In this document: positions 8,094-17,203 of the stretch, one piece after another
Numbering within the stretch: the first letter of the stretch is position 1
Layout: every line of letters starts with the position of its first letter
DNA from: Hyphomicrobiales bacterium
GTDB taxonomy: Bacteria > Pseudomonadota > Alphaproteobacteria > Rhizobiales > Rhizobiaceae
NCBI GenBank assembly: GCA_900473685.1
Contig: UCNE01000008.1
Coordinates: 231,374-295,373, forward strand
Length of the DNA stretch: 64,000 nucleotides
Direction of reading: 5' to 3'
Notes under the pieces: generated by a model
What the model was told of the DNA's origin: nothing
Database searches by the model: none
What the model saw: the letters and a program-made list of their open reading frames with translations, nothing else
Translations under genes and position numbers: made by a program

Positions 8094-9053
8094 ATGGCGA
8101 AGTTTACAGTTGTTATTCCGTACTACCAGAAACAGGCAGGAATTCTGCACCGGGCCTTGGGCTCCGTCTTCGCGCAGACCTACCAGGATTTTGATGTCGT
8201 CATCGTCGACGACCAGTCGCCATTCCCGATCGAAACCGATCTTGAAGCCTTGAGCGACGAACAGCGGTCGCGCATCCGCGTCATCAAGCAGCCGAATGCC
8301 GGTCCGGGCGGCGCGCGCAATACGGGTCTTAACAATGTCCCGGCGCAAACCGATTTTGTTGCGTTCCTTGATTCCGACGACCTGTGGACGCCGGACCACC
8401 TGCAGAATGCCCAGGTGACGATGACCCGCTTTTCGGCCGACTGCTATTGGGCGTCGATTACCGGCGGCGATGCCTTCTACTATCATTTCGACATGGCCGA
8501 ACTGGAAAAGACCGAAAAGGTCACGCGCCTTTCCGAGAAGCCGCTGGTTCTGGAAGTGCCCGAGTTTTCGCAGGTGATGCTGCGCAACTGGAGCTTTCTC
8601 CACCTGTCCTGCATGGTGATCGGACGAAAGCTGTTCGAGACGGTACGCTTCGAAGCGGAGTTGCGGCTCGCGGCAGAGGATGTGCTGTTCTTCTGTGACT
8701 GCGCCATCGCGGCCAGCCGCATCGTCCTGTGCAACGAACCGGGCGCCGTGCGGGGTGAGGGGATCAACATCTTCCACAGCATCGATAGCGATTCTCCGCA
8801 ATTCCTGTCGCAGCAGTTCAATACCTGGGTTGCACTCGACACGCTGGAAGGGCGCTTTTCCCGCAAGCCGGCGGAAATCGCTTCCATTCATTCTTACAAG
8901 CATACTGCGCGCCGGCAGGCCCTGTGGAGCCAGGCCCGGCTGATCAAGCGGCGGAAGATGCCGCAGTTCAATCTGCTGGCCCGTTGGGTCTGGCGTGATC
9001 CGAAGTTGCTGCAGAGTGCGCTTCAGCTTGCCGTCGGCAAGTTATCACGATAG
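8094..9053 (+). CDS. exoW: Succinoglycan glucosyltransferase ExoW
   Basis: A 319-residue family 2 glycosyltransferase, the same length as S. meliloti ExoW. Motifs: VVIPYYQKQ at residues 6-14, VVIVDDQSP at 35-43, the AGPGGARNTG loop at 69-78 and the DSDDLW donor/metal site at 93-98. In S. meliloti ExoW adds the seventh sugar, a beta-1,3-linked glucose in the side chain. The start at 8094 follows a GGGG purine stretch. It is followed after 102 bases by exoV, which modifies the terminal side-chain sugar, so the two are likely co-transcribed. Confidence 0.9.
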   Translation: MAKFTVVIPYYQKQAGILHRALGSVFAQTYQDFDVVIVDDQSPFPIETDLEALSDEQRSRIRVIKQPNAGPGGARNTGLNNVPAQTDFVAFLDSDDLWTPDHLQNAQVTMTRFSADCYWASITGGDAFYYHFDMAELEKTEKVTRLSEKPLVLEVPEFSQVMLRNWSFLHLSCMVIGRKLFETVRFEAELRLAAEDVLFFCDCAIAASRIVLCNEPGAVRGEGINIFHSIDSDSPQFLSQQFNTWVALDTLEGRFSRKPAEIASIHSYKHTARRQALWSQARLIKRRKMPQFNLLARWVWRDPKLLQSALQLAVGKLSR

Positions 9054-9155
9054 CCTTCGCAGGTGCAGCATTTTTTGCTGCGGCCATTGAGGCGCGTGAC
9101 GGCATTGCCTGTCACGCGCAAAAAGTACCCTGAGCAACGCATGAAGGAGACGGGC

Positions 9156-10106
9156 ATGGACCCTTACTACTGGGAATCCGCACACGGAAATTTCGGCGAC
9201 GATCTTAATCTGTGGCTCTGGGATTTCCTGATCCCGGGATTCCGCGATGTTCATCGCGAAACACTTCTCGTCGGGGTCGGAACGGTGCTGAACCGCGCGC
9301 TCTTGCCGGAGGGGCGGCACAAGCTGGTGCTCGGCAGCGGGTTTGGTTACGGCGCCCTGCCGGACATGAGCAACAGTGCGGAATGGGACATCCGCTGCGT
9401 TCGCGGGCCGTTGACGGCGCAGAAGGTCGGCGTCGATCCCAAGCTCGGGATTATCGACCCGGCGGTCATGGTTGCCGAGATGCCCGAGTTCAAAGGCCTG
9501 CCGAAGAAATACAAGAAAAGCTTCGTGCCGCATTGGGAATCGGCAATTGCCGGCATGTGGCCTGCCGTCTGCCAGATCGTCGGCCTGCACTATATCGACC
9601 CGCGCGGCGACGCCAAGGATGTCATCCGCGAGATCGCCCAGTCGGAAATGATCGTTGCGGAATCGATGCACGGCGCCATTCTTGCCGATGCTTTCCGCGT
9701 TCCCTGGCTGGCGGTGTCGACGTCCAACAGCATCAACAGCTTCAAGTGGAACGATTGGGCCCACACCGTCGGTGTCACGTATCGCCCGCGGCATGTTCCG
9801 GTGTCGAGCCGGGCAGAGGCCATCATCAAGGGGGCGAAGTTCTGGGGCGTCGATTTCGATGCGCACCAGCCGGCGCTCGATGATCCGAACAAGCGCCAGA
9901 TTGATGAAAGCATCATGGTTGCAGTCCGTGCTCCCAAGCAGACCTCATTGCGGGTTGCTGCCAAGCAATTGCTGGCTGCCCCCTCGGCGCTGTCACTGTG
10001 GCAAGCGGCGCGCGCCGCGCCGCAACTGAGTGCCGATCACGCCCTTGTGGAGCGTAAGGAGCGCTTTCTCGATGTTATCGCCGGCGTGCGCCGCGACTAT
10101 TTCTAG
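9156..10106 (+). CDS. exoV: Succinoglycan pyruvyltransferase ExoV
   Basis: Polysaccharide pyruvyl transferase family protein that places a pyruvate ketal on the terminal glucose of the succinoglycan side chain. The ATG at 9156 was chosen because AAGGAG sits six bases before it and it yields 316 residues, matching S. meliloti ExoV; earlier in-frame ATGs exist at 9063 and 9141. Family features include the HGNFGDDLN segment at residues 10-18, a glycine-rich LVLGSGFGYG stretch and ESMHGAILADA near residue 171. The gene is convergent with exoU, 33 bases away. Confidence 0.9.
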   Translation: MDPYYWESAHGNFGDDLNLWLWDFLIPGFRDVHRETLLVGVGTVLNRALLPEGRHKLVLGSGFGYGALPDMSNSAEWDIRCVRGPLTAQKVGVDPKLGIIDPAVMVAEMPEFKGLPKKYKKSFVPHWESAIAGMWPAVCQIVGLHYIDPRGDAKDVIREIAQSEMIVAESMHGAILADAFRVPWLAVSTSNSINSFKWNDWAHTVGVTYRPRHVPVSSRAEAIIKGAKFWGVDFDAHQPALDDPNKRQIDESIMVAVRAPKQTSLRVAAKQLLAAPSALSLWQAARAAPQLSADHALVERKERFLDVIAGVRRDYF

Positions 10107-10139
10107 ATCACGGGCACCATTGCGGCCGCCATCAACAGC

Positions 10140-11153
10140 CTATCGGGCAGCGGATGGCGGTTGCAGCAGATAGCGCAAGCCGCCCGATCCGCCCAGCGCA
10201 ACCGGGGCCGCGTCGGACTGGCGGCGAAAACGGTCCGTCTTGTCGGCGAAGATCCCGGAAGCGATGGCCGGAATGGCCGCCGGATTGCCAAGCGCGTGGA
10301 ACAGCGCGGCTCTTGAACCGGATTGCCGCTTGATATCGAGAAATTCCCGAAGCTCGTATCGTCCCCGGATGTGATGTTCGTGGCGGGCAATCAGCGCGCG
10401 TGCCTGCGGCGGTAAATCGCTCTGGGCAAGAATTGACCTGTCGGCTTCATAAAGCCGCTTCAGGTCGGCCGTGCGGTGGCTGCTGCTGAGGGAATCGCCG
10501 CGCACAACGGCACCGTAGCCACAGCTGTGGATGATCTTGTAGCGCGCGCCCCTGGTCAGCGCCCGGGCATACAGATCGTAATCCTCGCCCAGGCGCAGGT
10601 TTTCCTGATAGCGGAGGCGGTGTGTATCGAGAAAATCGCGCCGCATCAGCGGTTTCAGGAAGCCGATCTCGCCCCGCCGGACGCCGCGCTTGGAGATATT
10701 GCCCTTGATGAACTCGCCGAGGGTGAGAATACGCGGGGCTGCCGGAAAGGCCTCAACGGCAAGCTGCGCGTCGTCTGCCGCCGCCTCATCGACAAACGCG
10801 ATGTTGTCGGCAATGAAATCCCAATCCGTCTGGGCCAGGAGGTTTCTCAAGCGCCCGGGAAAGAAGAAATCATCGGCATCGAGGATCGCCAGTACTGGGG
10901 ATTTCGAGATTGAAATGGCATGGTTGCGGGCGGCGGCAGGCCCTCTGTTGGCCTCGAACCGGGCGATAGTCAGCCGGCCACTGCCATCGTCCGCCTTTCG
11001 CGAGGCATCGCCGGTGCCGTCAGTCGAACCATCGTCGACGACCACCACCTCGGCTGTTTCAGGCTCTCTCAGTGCCGAGATGACGGCTCGCCCGATCGTT
11101 TCGGCCGCGTTCTTCGCGGCGATGATGACGCAGACGTCTGCATTCGGTTTCAT
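10140..11153 (-). CDS. exoU: Succinoglycan glucosyltransferase ExoU
   Basis: A 337-residue family 2 glycosyltransferase (S. meliloti ExoU is about 343). Motifs: CVIIAAKNAAETI near residue 8-20, VVVVDDGSTDGT at 36-47, the NRGPAAARN loop at 69-77 and DADD at 92-95. In S. meliloti ExoU adds the sixth sugar (beta-1,6 glucose). The start at 11153 has AAGGA eight bases upstream. It lies downstream of exoX on the same strand with a 150-base gap, so it may be served by the exoX promoter or its own. Confidence 0.87.
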   Translation of the reverse strand: MKPNADVCVIIAAKNAAETIGRAVISALREPETAEVVVVDDGSTDGTGDASRKADDGSGRLTIARFEANRGPAAARNHAISISKSPVLAILDADDFFFPGRLRNLLAQTDWDFIADNIAFVDEAAADDAQLAVEAFPAAPRILTLGEFIKGNISKRGVRRGEIGFLKPLMRRDFLDTHRLRYQENLRLGEDYDLYARALTRGARYKIIHSCGYGAVVRGDSLSSSHRTADLKRLYEADRSILAQSDLPPQARALIARHEHHIRGRYELREFLDIKRQSGSRAALFHALGNPAAIPAIASGIFADKTDRFRRQSDAAPVALGGSGGLRYLLQPPSAAR

Positions 11154-11303
11154 GATCGCATTCCTTCATCGCTGTCGGGCCGAACCTAGGTCGGGTTTGG
11201 ACACGCGGCAAGGCGCGATGTTGCAGATGCGAAGAAATAGGGGGTAGGCAGACGCGAAACTCAGCCGTCATCGGCGAAGGCGCAGCGACGGTCCAGCGGT
11301 TAC

Positions 11304-11591
11304 TCAGGAATTGAAATGGCGAGGGTTGTTCGGCACGCGGATCGTTTTGGCGTCCTTGTCGTCACTGGAAGCGGCAGACCCAGGCGACTGACGCTGCGCA
11401 GTGTTGCGGCGGTCCCGGCCTTCCTTGGCCACCAGAAACAGCACGGCGATGAAATATCCGGCTTGCACAAGCACCGCGCAAACCAGCGTCTGCCATGCCG
11501 TCGTCCAGGCAGAGCCTGTCAGGATGAAGGTCACAATGGCAAAAACGGCGAGCGCTCCGATCATGCTGATGAAAACACGCGGCGCAAACAT
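11304..11591 (-). CDS. exoX: Exopolysaccharide production repressor ExoX
   Basis: A 95-residue inner-membrane protein of the ExoX/PsiA type. The start at 11591 has GAGGA seven bases upstream; a longer in-frame ATG at 11708 lacks a ribosome-binding site. Two hydrophobic helices occupy about residues 4-24 and 30-52, followed by a charged hydrophilic tail. In S. meliloti the ratio of ExoX to ExoY sets succinoglycan output: excess ExoX blocks ExoY post-translationally. It is divergent from exoY across an 800-base gap, matching that regulatory relationship. Confidence 0.85.
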   Translation of the reverse strand: MFAPRVFISMIGALAVFAIVTFILTGSAWTTAWQTLVCAVLVQAGYFIAVLFLVAKEGRDRRNTAQRQSPGSAASSDDKDAKTIRVPNNPRHFNS

Positions 11592-12395
11592 CAAAACGTC
11601 CTCAATATTATGTCTTGATCTGCAAACATCATTGAAAAATCCACCTTCTCCTCTTAGGCGATCATTAACATATCGAACATGCTTTGCGGCTTCAATCGCT
11701 CGGAGCATTCTGCTTCATTACATTTACGTCATTTAACGTGAGAATTCTTAGCCTGCATTTAAAATCATCTATCGATTGCCCGGCAATCGTGATGTTTTTG
11801 GTGCGATGCAGTGCCAAATCCCCCGGATCGTGCTGGATCTCGACGCGGGAAGTGCCGTTAACAGGATTTTGCCACATTTAGGGATGTATCGCCATGCCTG
11901 ATGCAATCAGGAGGCGTTATTCGTCGGGCGCCTATCCCCTGGCGGTGAATTGGTTCGTCTTGTTAATCAACTTTTGTTACAAAATTAGCATATACGAATA
12001 TATTGCGTTGCAGTGCAAAAATAATGCTGCACTGCAATATTTTGACCGAAAGGGAAACGATTTTCGTATTCCTTGCGACAAATGAAAGCTTTCAAATATC
12101 GTAGTCGCCACGTTTATGTCCGCAAAAGGCATAAGCAGCGTAAACAACTTATAGTTTTCAAGAAAAATCACGGATTGTCAGAATTTACACTATATCCGAA
12201 CGTATATTAGCTGTTTCTTTGTGAATTGGAAAAAGCGGCCTCAATTTTTAACTTGGCCGCATTTCACTTGTGCGGCGGCATCATCCCGAAAGCTGCCTTT
12301 AAAAATCAAAATCTCGCTCTACACTCCCAGATGCAATCAAACCCAGTGCCCGCTGGGAACCCGACCAATCGCCAACCCGAATGGAGTTTTCTCCC
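11592..12395. promoter_or_regulatory. exoX-exoY divergent regulatory region
   Basis: About 800 bases between divergent exoX and exoY, visibly richer in A and T than the flanking genes. I see no convincing gene; a short plus-strand frame at 11894-12085 has no good ribosome-binding site and unlike composition. The stretch holds the dyad at 12008-12037 and must include both promoters. In S. meliloti this interval is the main control point of succinoglycan synthesis. Confidence 0.6.
12008..12037. promoter_or_regulatory. Perfect 10-10-10 inverted repeat upstream of exoY
   Basis: Arms TTGCAGTGCA (12008-12017) and TGCACTGCAA (12028-12037) flank an AT-rich ten-base spacer. It lies about 360 bases before exoY. 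It could fold as an RNA hairpin or be a spaced operator. No binding protein is assigned. Confidence 0.5.
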
Positions 12396-13076
12396 ATGAA
12401 GTCTGCGACTCGATCGGCAAACTCGCCGTATTTTACGACCATCGAATCCGGGGGACACCGGCCGATAGGGGGAATATCAAAAAGGGGTTTCGATATCTTC
12501 GCCGCGTCAATGGCGCTCATCGTCTTCAGCCCGCTGTTTCTGTTGCTGATGGCGCTCGTGAAGTTCTCCGATGGCGGCAAGGTGTTTTATGGACACCGCC
12601 GTGTCGGTCATAATGGCCGCTACTTCCATTGCCTCAAGTTCCGGACGATGGCGCCGGACGCCGACAAGATTTTGCAGGAGCATCTGCATAAAAATCCCAA
12701 GGCCTATGAGGAATGGCAGGCAACCCGCAAGCTGCAGGACGACCCGCGTGTTACCGTCGTCGGCAGTGTTCTGCGCAAGCTGAGCCTCGATGAACTGCCG
12801 CAGCTGCTCAACATCATCCGCGGCGAAATGAGTGTCGTCGGCCCACGTCCCGTCGTTGAAGACGAACTTGAGCTTTATGAACACTCCGCCGTCTTCTATC
12901 TGAGGTCGCGCCCCGGTCTGACTGGCCTCTGGCAGGTGAGCGGCCGCAACGACGTATCCTATGCCGCCCGTATCGCCTTCGATACGCATTATGTGACCAA
13001 CTGGTCGCTGTTCAACGATGTGGTCATCGTTGCCAAGACAATTCCTGCTGTCTGCCTTTCTAAGGGCAGTTACTGA
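12396..13076 (+). CDS. exoY: Undecaprenyl-phosphate galactose phosphotransferase ExoY
   Basis: Bacterial sugar transferase that starts succinoglycan assembly by moving galactose-1-phosphate from UDP-galactose to undecaprenyl phosphate. The ATG at 12396 has GGAG nine bases upstream and gives 226 residues, the S. meliloti length; an ATG at 12381 adds five. One membrane segment spans about residues 33-55. The family motifs KFRTM (81-85), [15 protein letters not shown] and VGPRP, and the terminal [14 protein letters not shown] pattern are intact. It is regulated by ExoX at protein level in S. meliloti. Confidence 0.95.
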   Translation: MKSATRSANSPYFTTIESGGHRPIGGISKRGFDIFAASMALIVFSPLFLLLMALVKFSDGGKVFYGHRRVGHNGRYFHCLKFRTMAPDADKILQEHLHKNPKAYEEWQATRKLQDDPRVTVVGSVLRKLSLDELPQLLNIIRGEMSVVGPRPVVEDELELYEHSAVFYLRSRPGLTGLWQVSGRNDVSYAARIAFDTHYVTNWSLFNDVVIVAKTIPAVCLSKGSY

Positions 13077-13152
13077 GTCACAGTCACCAGCGTGAATATG
13101 CCGTTTCCGTCATAACGCCGGGATCGGCTTTGTTGTTAAGTAAGGAAGTTTC

Positions 13153-14427
13153 ATGAACAGAAGTCTTCACCAGGGACTTCCAGCCCTCGGCCGCAAGGTC
13201 CGGGGCGCTGCGCGTCTTTCCGCGCTCGCCATCGCCATCAGCGTTTCCGGCATCCATGGCGCTTTTGCCGGCGAGTATACGCTCGGAGCCATGGATAAGC
13301 TGAGAATACGCGTCGCGGAATGGCAGACGGCGGAAGGGGCAGTCCGGGATTGGTCTGCCGTCAGCGGCGACTACACCGTCGGCGCCTCCGGCGCCATTTC
13401 CGTGCCTTTCCTCGGCGCCGTGCCCGCGTCCGGCAAGACCACGTCGGAAATTGCCGATGAAGTCGGCTTGCAATTGCAAAAGCTGTTCGGCCTGCCCGAC
13501 CGGCCGTCCGCGTCGGTGGAGCTTGCACAATACCGGCCGATCTACCTCACAGGCGAAGTCCAGACACCAGGCGAATATCCGTTTGCGCCGGAGATGACGG
13601 TTCTCAAGGCGGTCAGCTTGGGTGGCGGTCTGCGCCGGGCTGAAAACGGCCAGCGGTTTGCGCGCGATTTCATCAACGCGCAGGGTGAATCGTCGGTGCG
13701 GCTCACCGAGCGAAACCGGCTGCTGGTTCGCCGCGCACGCTTGCAGGCCGAGATTGCCGAGAAAACTGAAATTGCAATGCCTGGCGAATTGAAGGGCGTT
13801 GCAGAGGCCGCTGATCTTCTCGAAAGCGAGAAGGCGCTGATGGTCTCCCGGGACAAGCGGCAGAAGCTGCAATTGACCGCACTGGCCGAGCTCAAGGCGC
13901 TTCTGCAAAGCGAAATCGATTCACTCGGCAAGAAATCGGTGACGCAGACGCGGCAGCTGGATCTTGTTATCGAAGACAAGGGGCGCGTCGACGTGCTGGC
14001 GGAAAAGGGGCTGGCGCTCAGTGCCCGCAAGCTTGCCGTCGAACAGCGGGCCGCCGATCTTCAGGCGGCATTGCTCGATATCGATACCGCCTCGCTGAAG
14101 GCCAAGCAGGCTGTCAGCCAGGCGAGCCAGGACGAAACCAACCTGCGCAACGACTGGGATGCACAGCTTGCCCAGGAACTGCAGAACACCGAAGCCGAGT
14201 TGGACACGCTGGCCCTGAAGCTGATCACCAGCCGTGATCTGATGACGGAGGCGCTGGTTCAGTCGGCTGATGCGTCGCTGATGCCAAAGCCAGGCCGTAC
14301 GGTCGACATCAACTATTCCATCATTCGTCAGAAGGATGGAAAGTCGACGACGATTGCGGCGAACGAAGGAACACCGATACAGCCCGGCGATGTCGTGAAG
14401 GTCGAACCGACGCTCAACACGCAATGA
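13153..14427 (+). CDS. exoF: Succinoglycan export/priming protein ExoF
   Basis: A 424-residue periplasmic protein (S. meliloti ExoF about 421). Residues 1-39 form a signal peptide ending GAFAG. A polysaccharide export (Wza/OPX-type) domain follows at about 40-130 (YTLGAMDKLRIRV), then an SLBB-like segment (IYLTGEVQTPGEYP), then a long charged coiled coil at about 175-390. ExoF is required with ExoY for the first galactosyl step and is also classed as an export protein. It follows exoY by 76 bases and precedes exoQ by 10, so exoY-exoF-exoQ form one operon. Confidence 0.9.
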   Translation: MNRSLHQGLPALGRKVRGAARLSALAIAISVSGIHGAFAGEYTLGAMDKLRIRVAEWQTAEGAVRDWSAVSGDYTVGASGAISVPFLGAVPASGKTTSEIADEVGLQLQKLFGLPDRPSASVELAQYRPIYLTGEVQTPGEYPFAPEMTVLKAVSLGGGLRRAENGQRFARDFINAQGESSVRLTERNRLLVRRARLQAEIAEKTEIAMPGELKGVAEAADLLESEKALMVSRDKRQKLQLTALAELKALLQSEIDSLGKKSVTQTRQLDLVIEDKGRVDVLAEKGLALSARKLAVEQRAADLQAALLDIDTASLKAKQAVSQASQDETNLRNDWDAQLAQELQNTEAELDTLALKLITSRDLMTEALVQSADASLMPKPGRTVDINYSIIRQKDGKSTTIAANEGTPIQPGDVVKVEPTLNTQ

Positions 14428-14437
14428 GGGTGGGCGG

Positions 14438-15742
14438 ATGAAGATCGCCAAGGCCAGTCTGGTAAAACCGGGCGAGAACCGCCTCTATGCGGTTTTCGCC
14501 TTGATGGTCTCCTATTTCGTCTTCGCCTATTCCGGGCGGTTCGGCCAGGTTTCGATCCTGCTTTATTATGCCGTGTGGCTGCCCCTGGTGCTGGTCGATT
14601 ACCGCCGGGTGCTGGGGAGCTACCGCAAATATATCTGGATCTTCGCCTTCGCGATCTTTGCCTGCATCTCGGTGTTCTGGTCGGCAGCGCCCGGCACGAC
14701 CACACGGGCCGGCGTCCAGTATCTCACCCATGTCATCTGCGCGCTGATTGCCATGCGGGTGCTCGATGTCAGAACACTGACGCTGGGTTCGGTGGCGGGC
14801 GCGGGTCTCGTGCTGGTCTATTCGCTGCTGTTCGGTGTCTATCATTTCGATCCGCTGGATGGCACCATCAGCTTTGTCGGTGCCTTCGCTTCCAAGAACC
14901 AGCTCGGTTTTTATGCGTCGCTTGCGGTATTCTTCAGTTTTGCAGCGGTAGTCATCCTCGGTCAGCGCGGCCTCTGGCTTGCCGTTTGTGGCGTGGTTGG
15001 CCTGCTTGCAGCCTACTGCCTGCATGCGTCCCAGTCGGCGACCTCGGTTCTGACCACGGCCGCCGTGATCGGCCTCGTCATCGGCATGCGGGTCTTTTCG
15101 CTGCTGCCGCCGAAAAGCCGCAAGCTACTGTTCATCGCAGCCTCGGTCTTCGGTGTCATTACCGTGATCGCCGCCGTCTATGGCGGGGCGGTCGATAGTA
15201 TTCTCGGCGTCTTCGGCAAGGATTCGACCCTGACCGGGCGGACCTATCTCTGGCAGCAGGGCATCGAGGCGGCGATGGCATCGCCGGTGATCGGCATCGG
15301 TTACCAGGCCTATTGGGTACAGGGTTTTTCAGAGCCTGAGCGGCTTTGGGAGGAGTTCTTCATCGGTTCGCGCAGCGGATTTCATTTCCACAATACGTTT
15401 ATCGAGACGATGGTGGAAATGGGTGGGATCGGTCTGGTTCTGTTGACCGGGCTTCTGCTCGCCGGTCTGTTCGGTCACTTGAAAAGAGTGTTGAGCGAGA
15501 AGGAGAGTTCCGAGCCGCTCGTGCTGTTCGGCGTTTCCGCGCTGCTGTTCGTGCGCGCCTTTGCCGAGATCGACGTGATCTTTCCCTATCAGATCGGCTC
15601 TTTCCTGCTTTACGTCGCCGCAGGCAAGCTGACCATGCCAATCGCGCCGGTCGCTTTGCCCCGGGTTTTCAATGTCCGTGAAGACAGCCTGCGGGCGATA
15701 GTCCAGCCACTGGGCGGCGGACCGGCCTATCCGCACAGATAG
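14438..15742 (+). CDS. exoQ: Succinoglycan polymerase ExoQ (Wzy-like)
   Basis: A 434-residue inner-membrane protein with about 10-12 hydrophobic segments and an O-antigen ligase/polymerase (Wzy_C) region containing LTGRTYLWQQG near residue 265 and HFHNTFIETMVEMG near 320. In S. meliloti ExoQ is needed for polymerisation into high-molecular-weight succinoglycan. It ends the exoYFQ operon. In S. meliloti exoZ follows, but here a convergent cyclase gene starts 17 bases after the exoQ stop. Confidence 0.9.
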   Translation: MKIAKASLVKPGENRLYAVFALMVSYFVFAYSGRFGQVSILLYYAVWLPLVLVDYRRVLGSYRKYIWIFAFAIFACISVFWSAAPGTTTRAGVQYLTHVICALIAMRVLDVRTLTLGSVAGAGLVLVYSLLFGVYHFDPLDGTISFVGAFASKNQLGFYASLAVFFSFAAVVILGQRGLWLAVCGVVGLLAAYCLHASQSATSVLTTAAVIGLVIGMRVFSLLPPKSRKLLFIAASVFGVITVIAAVYGGAVDSILGVFGKDSTLTGRTYLWQQGIEAAMASPVIGIGYQAYWVQGFSEPERLWEEFFIGSRSGFHFHNTFIETMVEMGGIGLVLLTGLLLAGLFGHLKRVLSEKESSEPLVLFGVSALLFVRAFAEIDVIFPYQIGSFLLYVAAGKLTMPIAPVALPRVFNVREDSLRAIVQPLGGGPAYPHR

Positions 15743-15758
15743 GCGCGCTGCTGTTTGC

Positions 15759-16979
15759 TTAGAAGGCAAAGACCCCAATCGGTTCGCTTAGGCCCCTTAA
15801 CGTGTAGGAGCCGAGATTTTCCAGGTTGGTCTGGCACTTGGCCATTTCGGCAAAAGCCTGTGACAGCAGAACCGGCCGCTTGAGTTCCTTTGTCAGGCTT
15901 TCGAGCCGTGAGGCGACGTTGACCGTCGGGCCGATGACGGTGAAGTCGAGGCGGCTGCGCGAGCCGATATTGCCATACATCACGTCACCGACATGGACGC
16001 CGATGCCATAACCAAGTGCTTGATGGCCTTTTTTGACATTTTCCTCATTCAGTGCCGCCATCGCAGCCTGCGCTTCACGGATCGCCGCAAGGAGATCACC
16101 GCAGGCACTGATCTTGTCGAGCGGGAAAATTGCCAACAGGCCGTCGCCCATGAATTTCAGAATCTCGCCGCCGTGTTTCTCGATCGGGTCGGCCATGGCG
16201 TCGAAATAGCCGTTGAGTAGCTCGATGACGTCGTCGCGCGGCCACAGATCGGAAATGCCGGTAAAGTCGCGCAGATCGCAGATCAGAATGGCAGCACGGA
16301 CGGTAACTCCGCTGCCGCGTGTCGTGGCACCGGCAAGGATCTGCTCGCTTGCATGTGGCCCGACATAGGTTTCGAGCAGCGTCCGGGCGAGGCGGTTCTT
16401 CAGGCGGATTTCACTGACCAGCGCAAAGGCCGGCAGCAGGCCGGCAAGAACCGCAATATCGTCATCGGTGAAGCCGCCCGGTCTGTCGCTACCGAAAGTA
16501 ATGATGTGGTGCTTGCCCAACGTGTGCTCGAGTGGCCAGGCGATGTAATCCGTGTGACCTTCAGCGCGCAGTTCGTCATAAAGAGGATAGGGTGGGGCGC
16601 CGGCCGAGGCTGCCGGTTCGAGGCGCTGGCGGACCACCTTGGCGCCACTGTGAATATCGTTGACGGGGCTGTTGCGATAGCGGTCGCTGTCCTCGACACC
16701 GAAACCGAACGTCTGGATATCAGCCTCTGTCAGGCCGCGTTGCCACAAAATCCGCGCTCCCAGCCATTGCGGGTGAAGAATACGGAAGTGAAGCGTTCCA
16801 CGCGAGACGGGAATACCCGCCTGATTAAGCCTACCGCACATTTCGACGAAGATATTGTCGATGAAGCGCTCGTCGCGGGTCTCGGTCATCAGCCAGTCGA
16901 TGATACTGCTGCTATCGCCCGGCAGCGTGACAGCGCTCTCGCGGGGCAGGCTGGAAACGGCGCTGGATGGAACTTGCAT
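15759..16979 (-). CDS. Class III adenylate/guanylate cyclase
   Basis: A 406-residue soluble protein. The C-terminal third (about 225-395) is a class III cyclase catalytic domain: ILICDLRDFT with metal aspartate D235, then KFMGDGLLAIF with the second metal aspartate D279, and VNVASRLESL containing the transition-state Asn/Arg. Residues 30-200 resemble the GAF-like N-terminal region seen in many rhizobial cyclases, so a cytosolic ligand is plausible. Substrate choice (ATP or GTP) cannot be told with confidence. Rhizobia carry many such cyclases, so no symbol is given. It is convergent with exoQ with 16 bases between stops. Confidence 0.85.
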   Translation of the reverse strand: MQVPSSAVSSLPRESAVTLPGDSSSIIDWLMTETRDERFIDNIFVEMCGRLNQAGIPVSRGTLHFRILHPQWLGARILWQRGLTEADIQTFGFGVEDSDRYRNSPVNDIHSGAKVVRQRLEPAASAGAPPYPLYDELRAEGHTDYIAWPLEHTLGKHHIITFGSDRPGGFTDDDIAVLAGLLPAFALVSEIRLKNRLARTLLETYVGPHASEQILAGATTRGSGVTVRAAILICDLRDFTGISDLWPRDDVIELLNGYFDAMADPIEKHGGEILKFMGDGLLAIFPLDKISACGDLLAAIREAQAAMAALNEENVKKGHQALGYGIGVHVGDVMYGNIGSRSRLDFTVIGPTVNVASRLESLTKELKRPVLLSQAFAEMAKCQTNLENLGSYTLRGLSEPIGVFAF

Positions 16980-17145
16980 GAATACACCCCGTCAGGATCT
17001 TCAGACGCTCTGAGCCGTACACTTAGTAACAGTGGTGCGGGAATACCAGTGCGGGAATTTGCCTATTGTATTTGAGGCAAGGGATGACGGTGCCCCCCCC
17101 GCAATCCGGCAGGGCTGCGCCTTCGAAAAGGCTGCCAGATACAGT

Positions 17146-17175
17146 CATGGCGCCAACCGGGTGGGTGGCGCCATG
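17146..17175 (-). terminator. Stem-loop downstream of glnII
   Basis: Perfect arms CATGGCGCCA and TGGCGCCATG with a ten-base loop, starting 29 bases after the glnII stop on the minus strand. No T-run follows, so it is an mRNA-end stem or an inefficient terminator rather than a textbook one. Confidence 0.45.
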
Positions 17176-17203
17176 AACATTCATATCGAAAAGCCGAAAA
17201 AGC

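Noticed and set aside
11894..12085. 63-codon plus-strand frame in the exoX-exoY gap
   Set aside because: No proper ribosome-binding site, AT-rich composition, and it runs through the dyad at 12008-12037, so it looks like chance.
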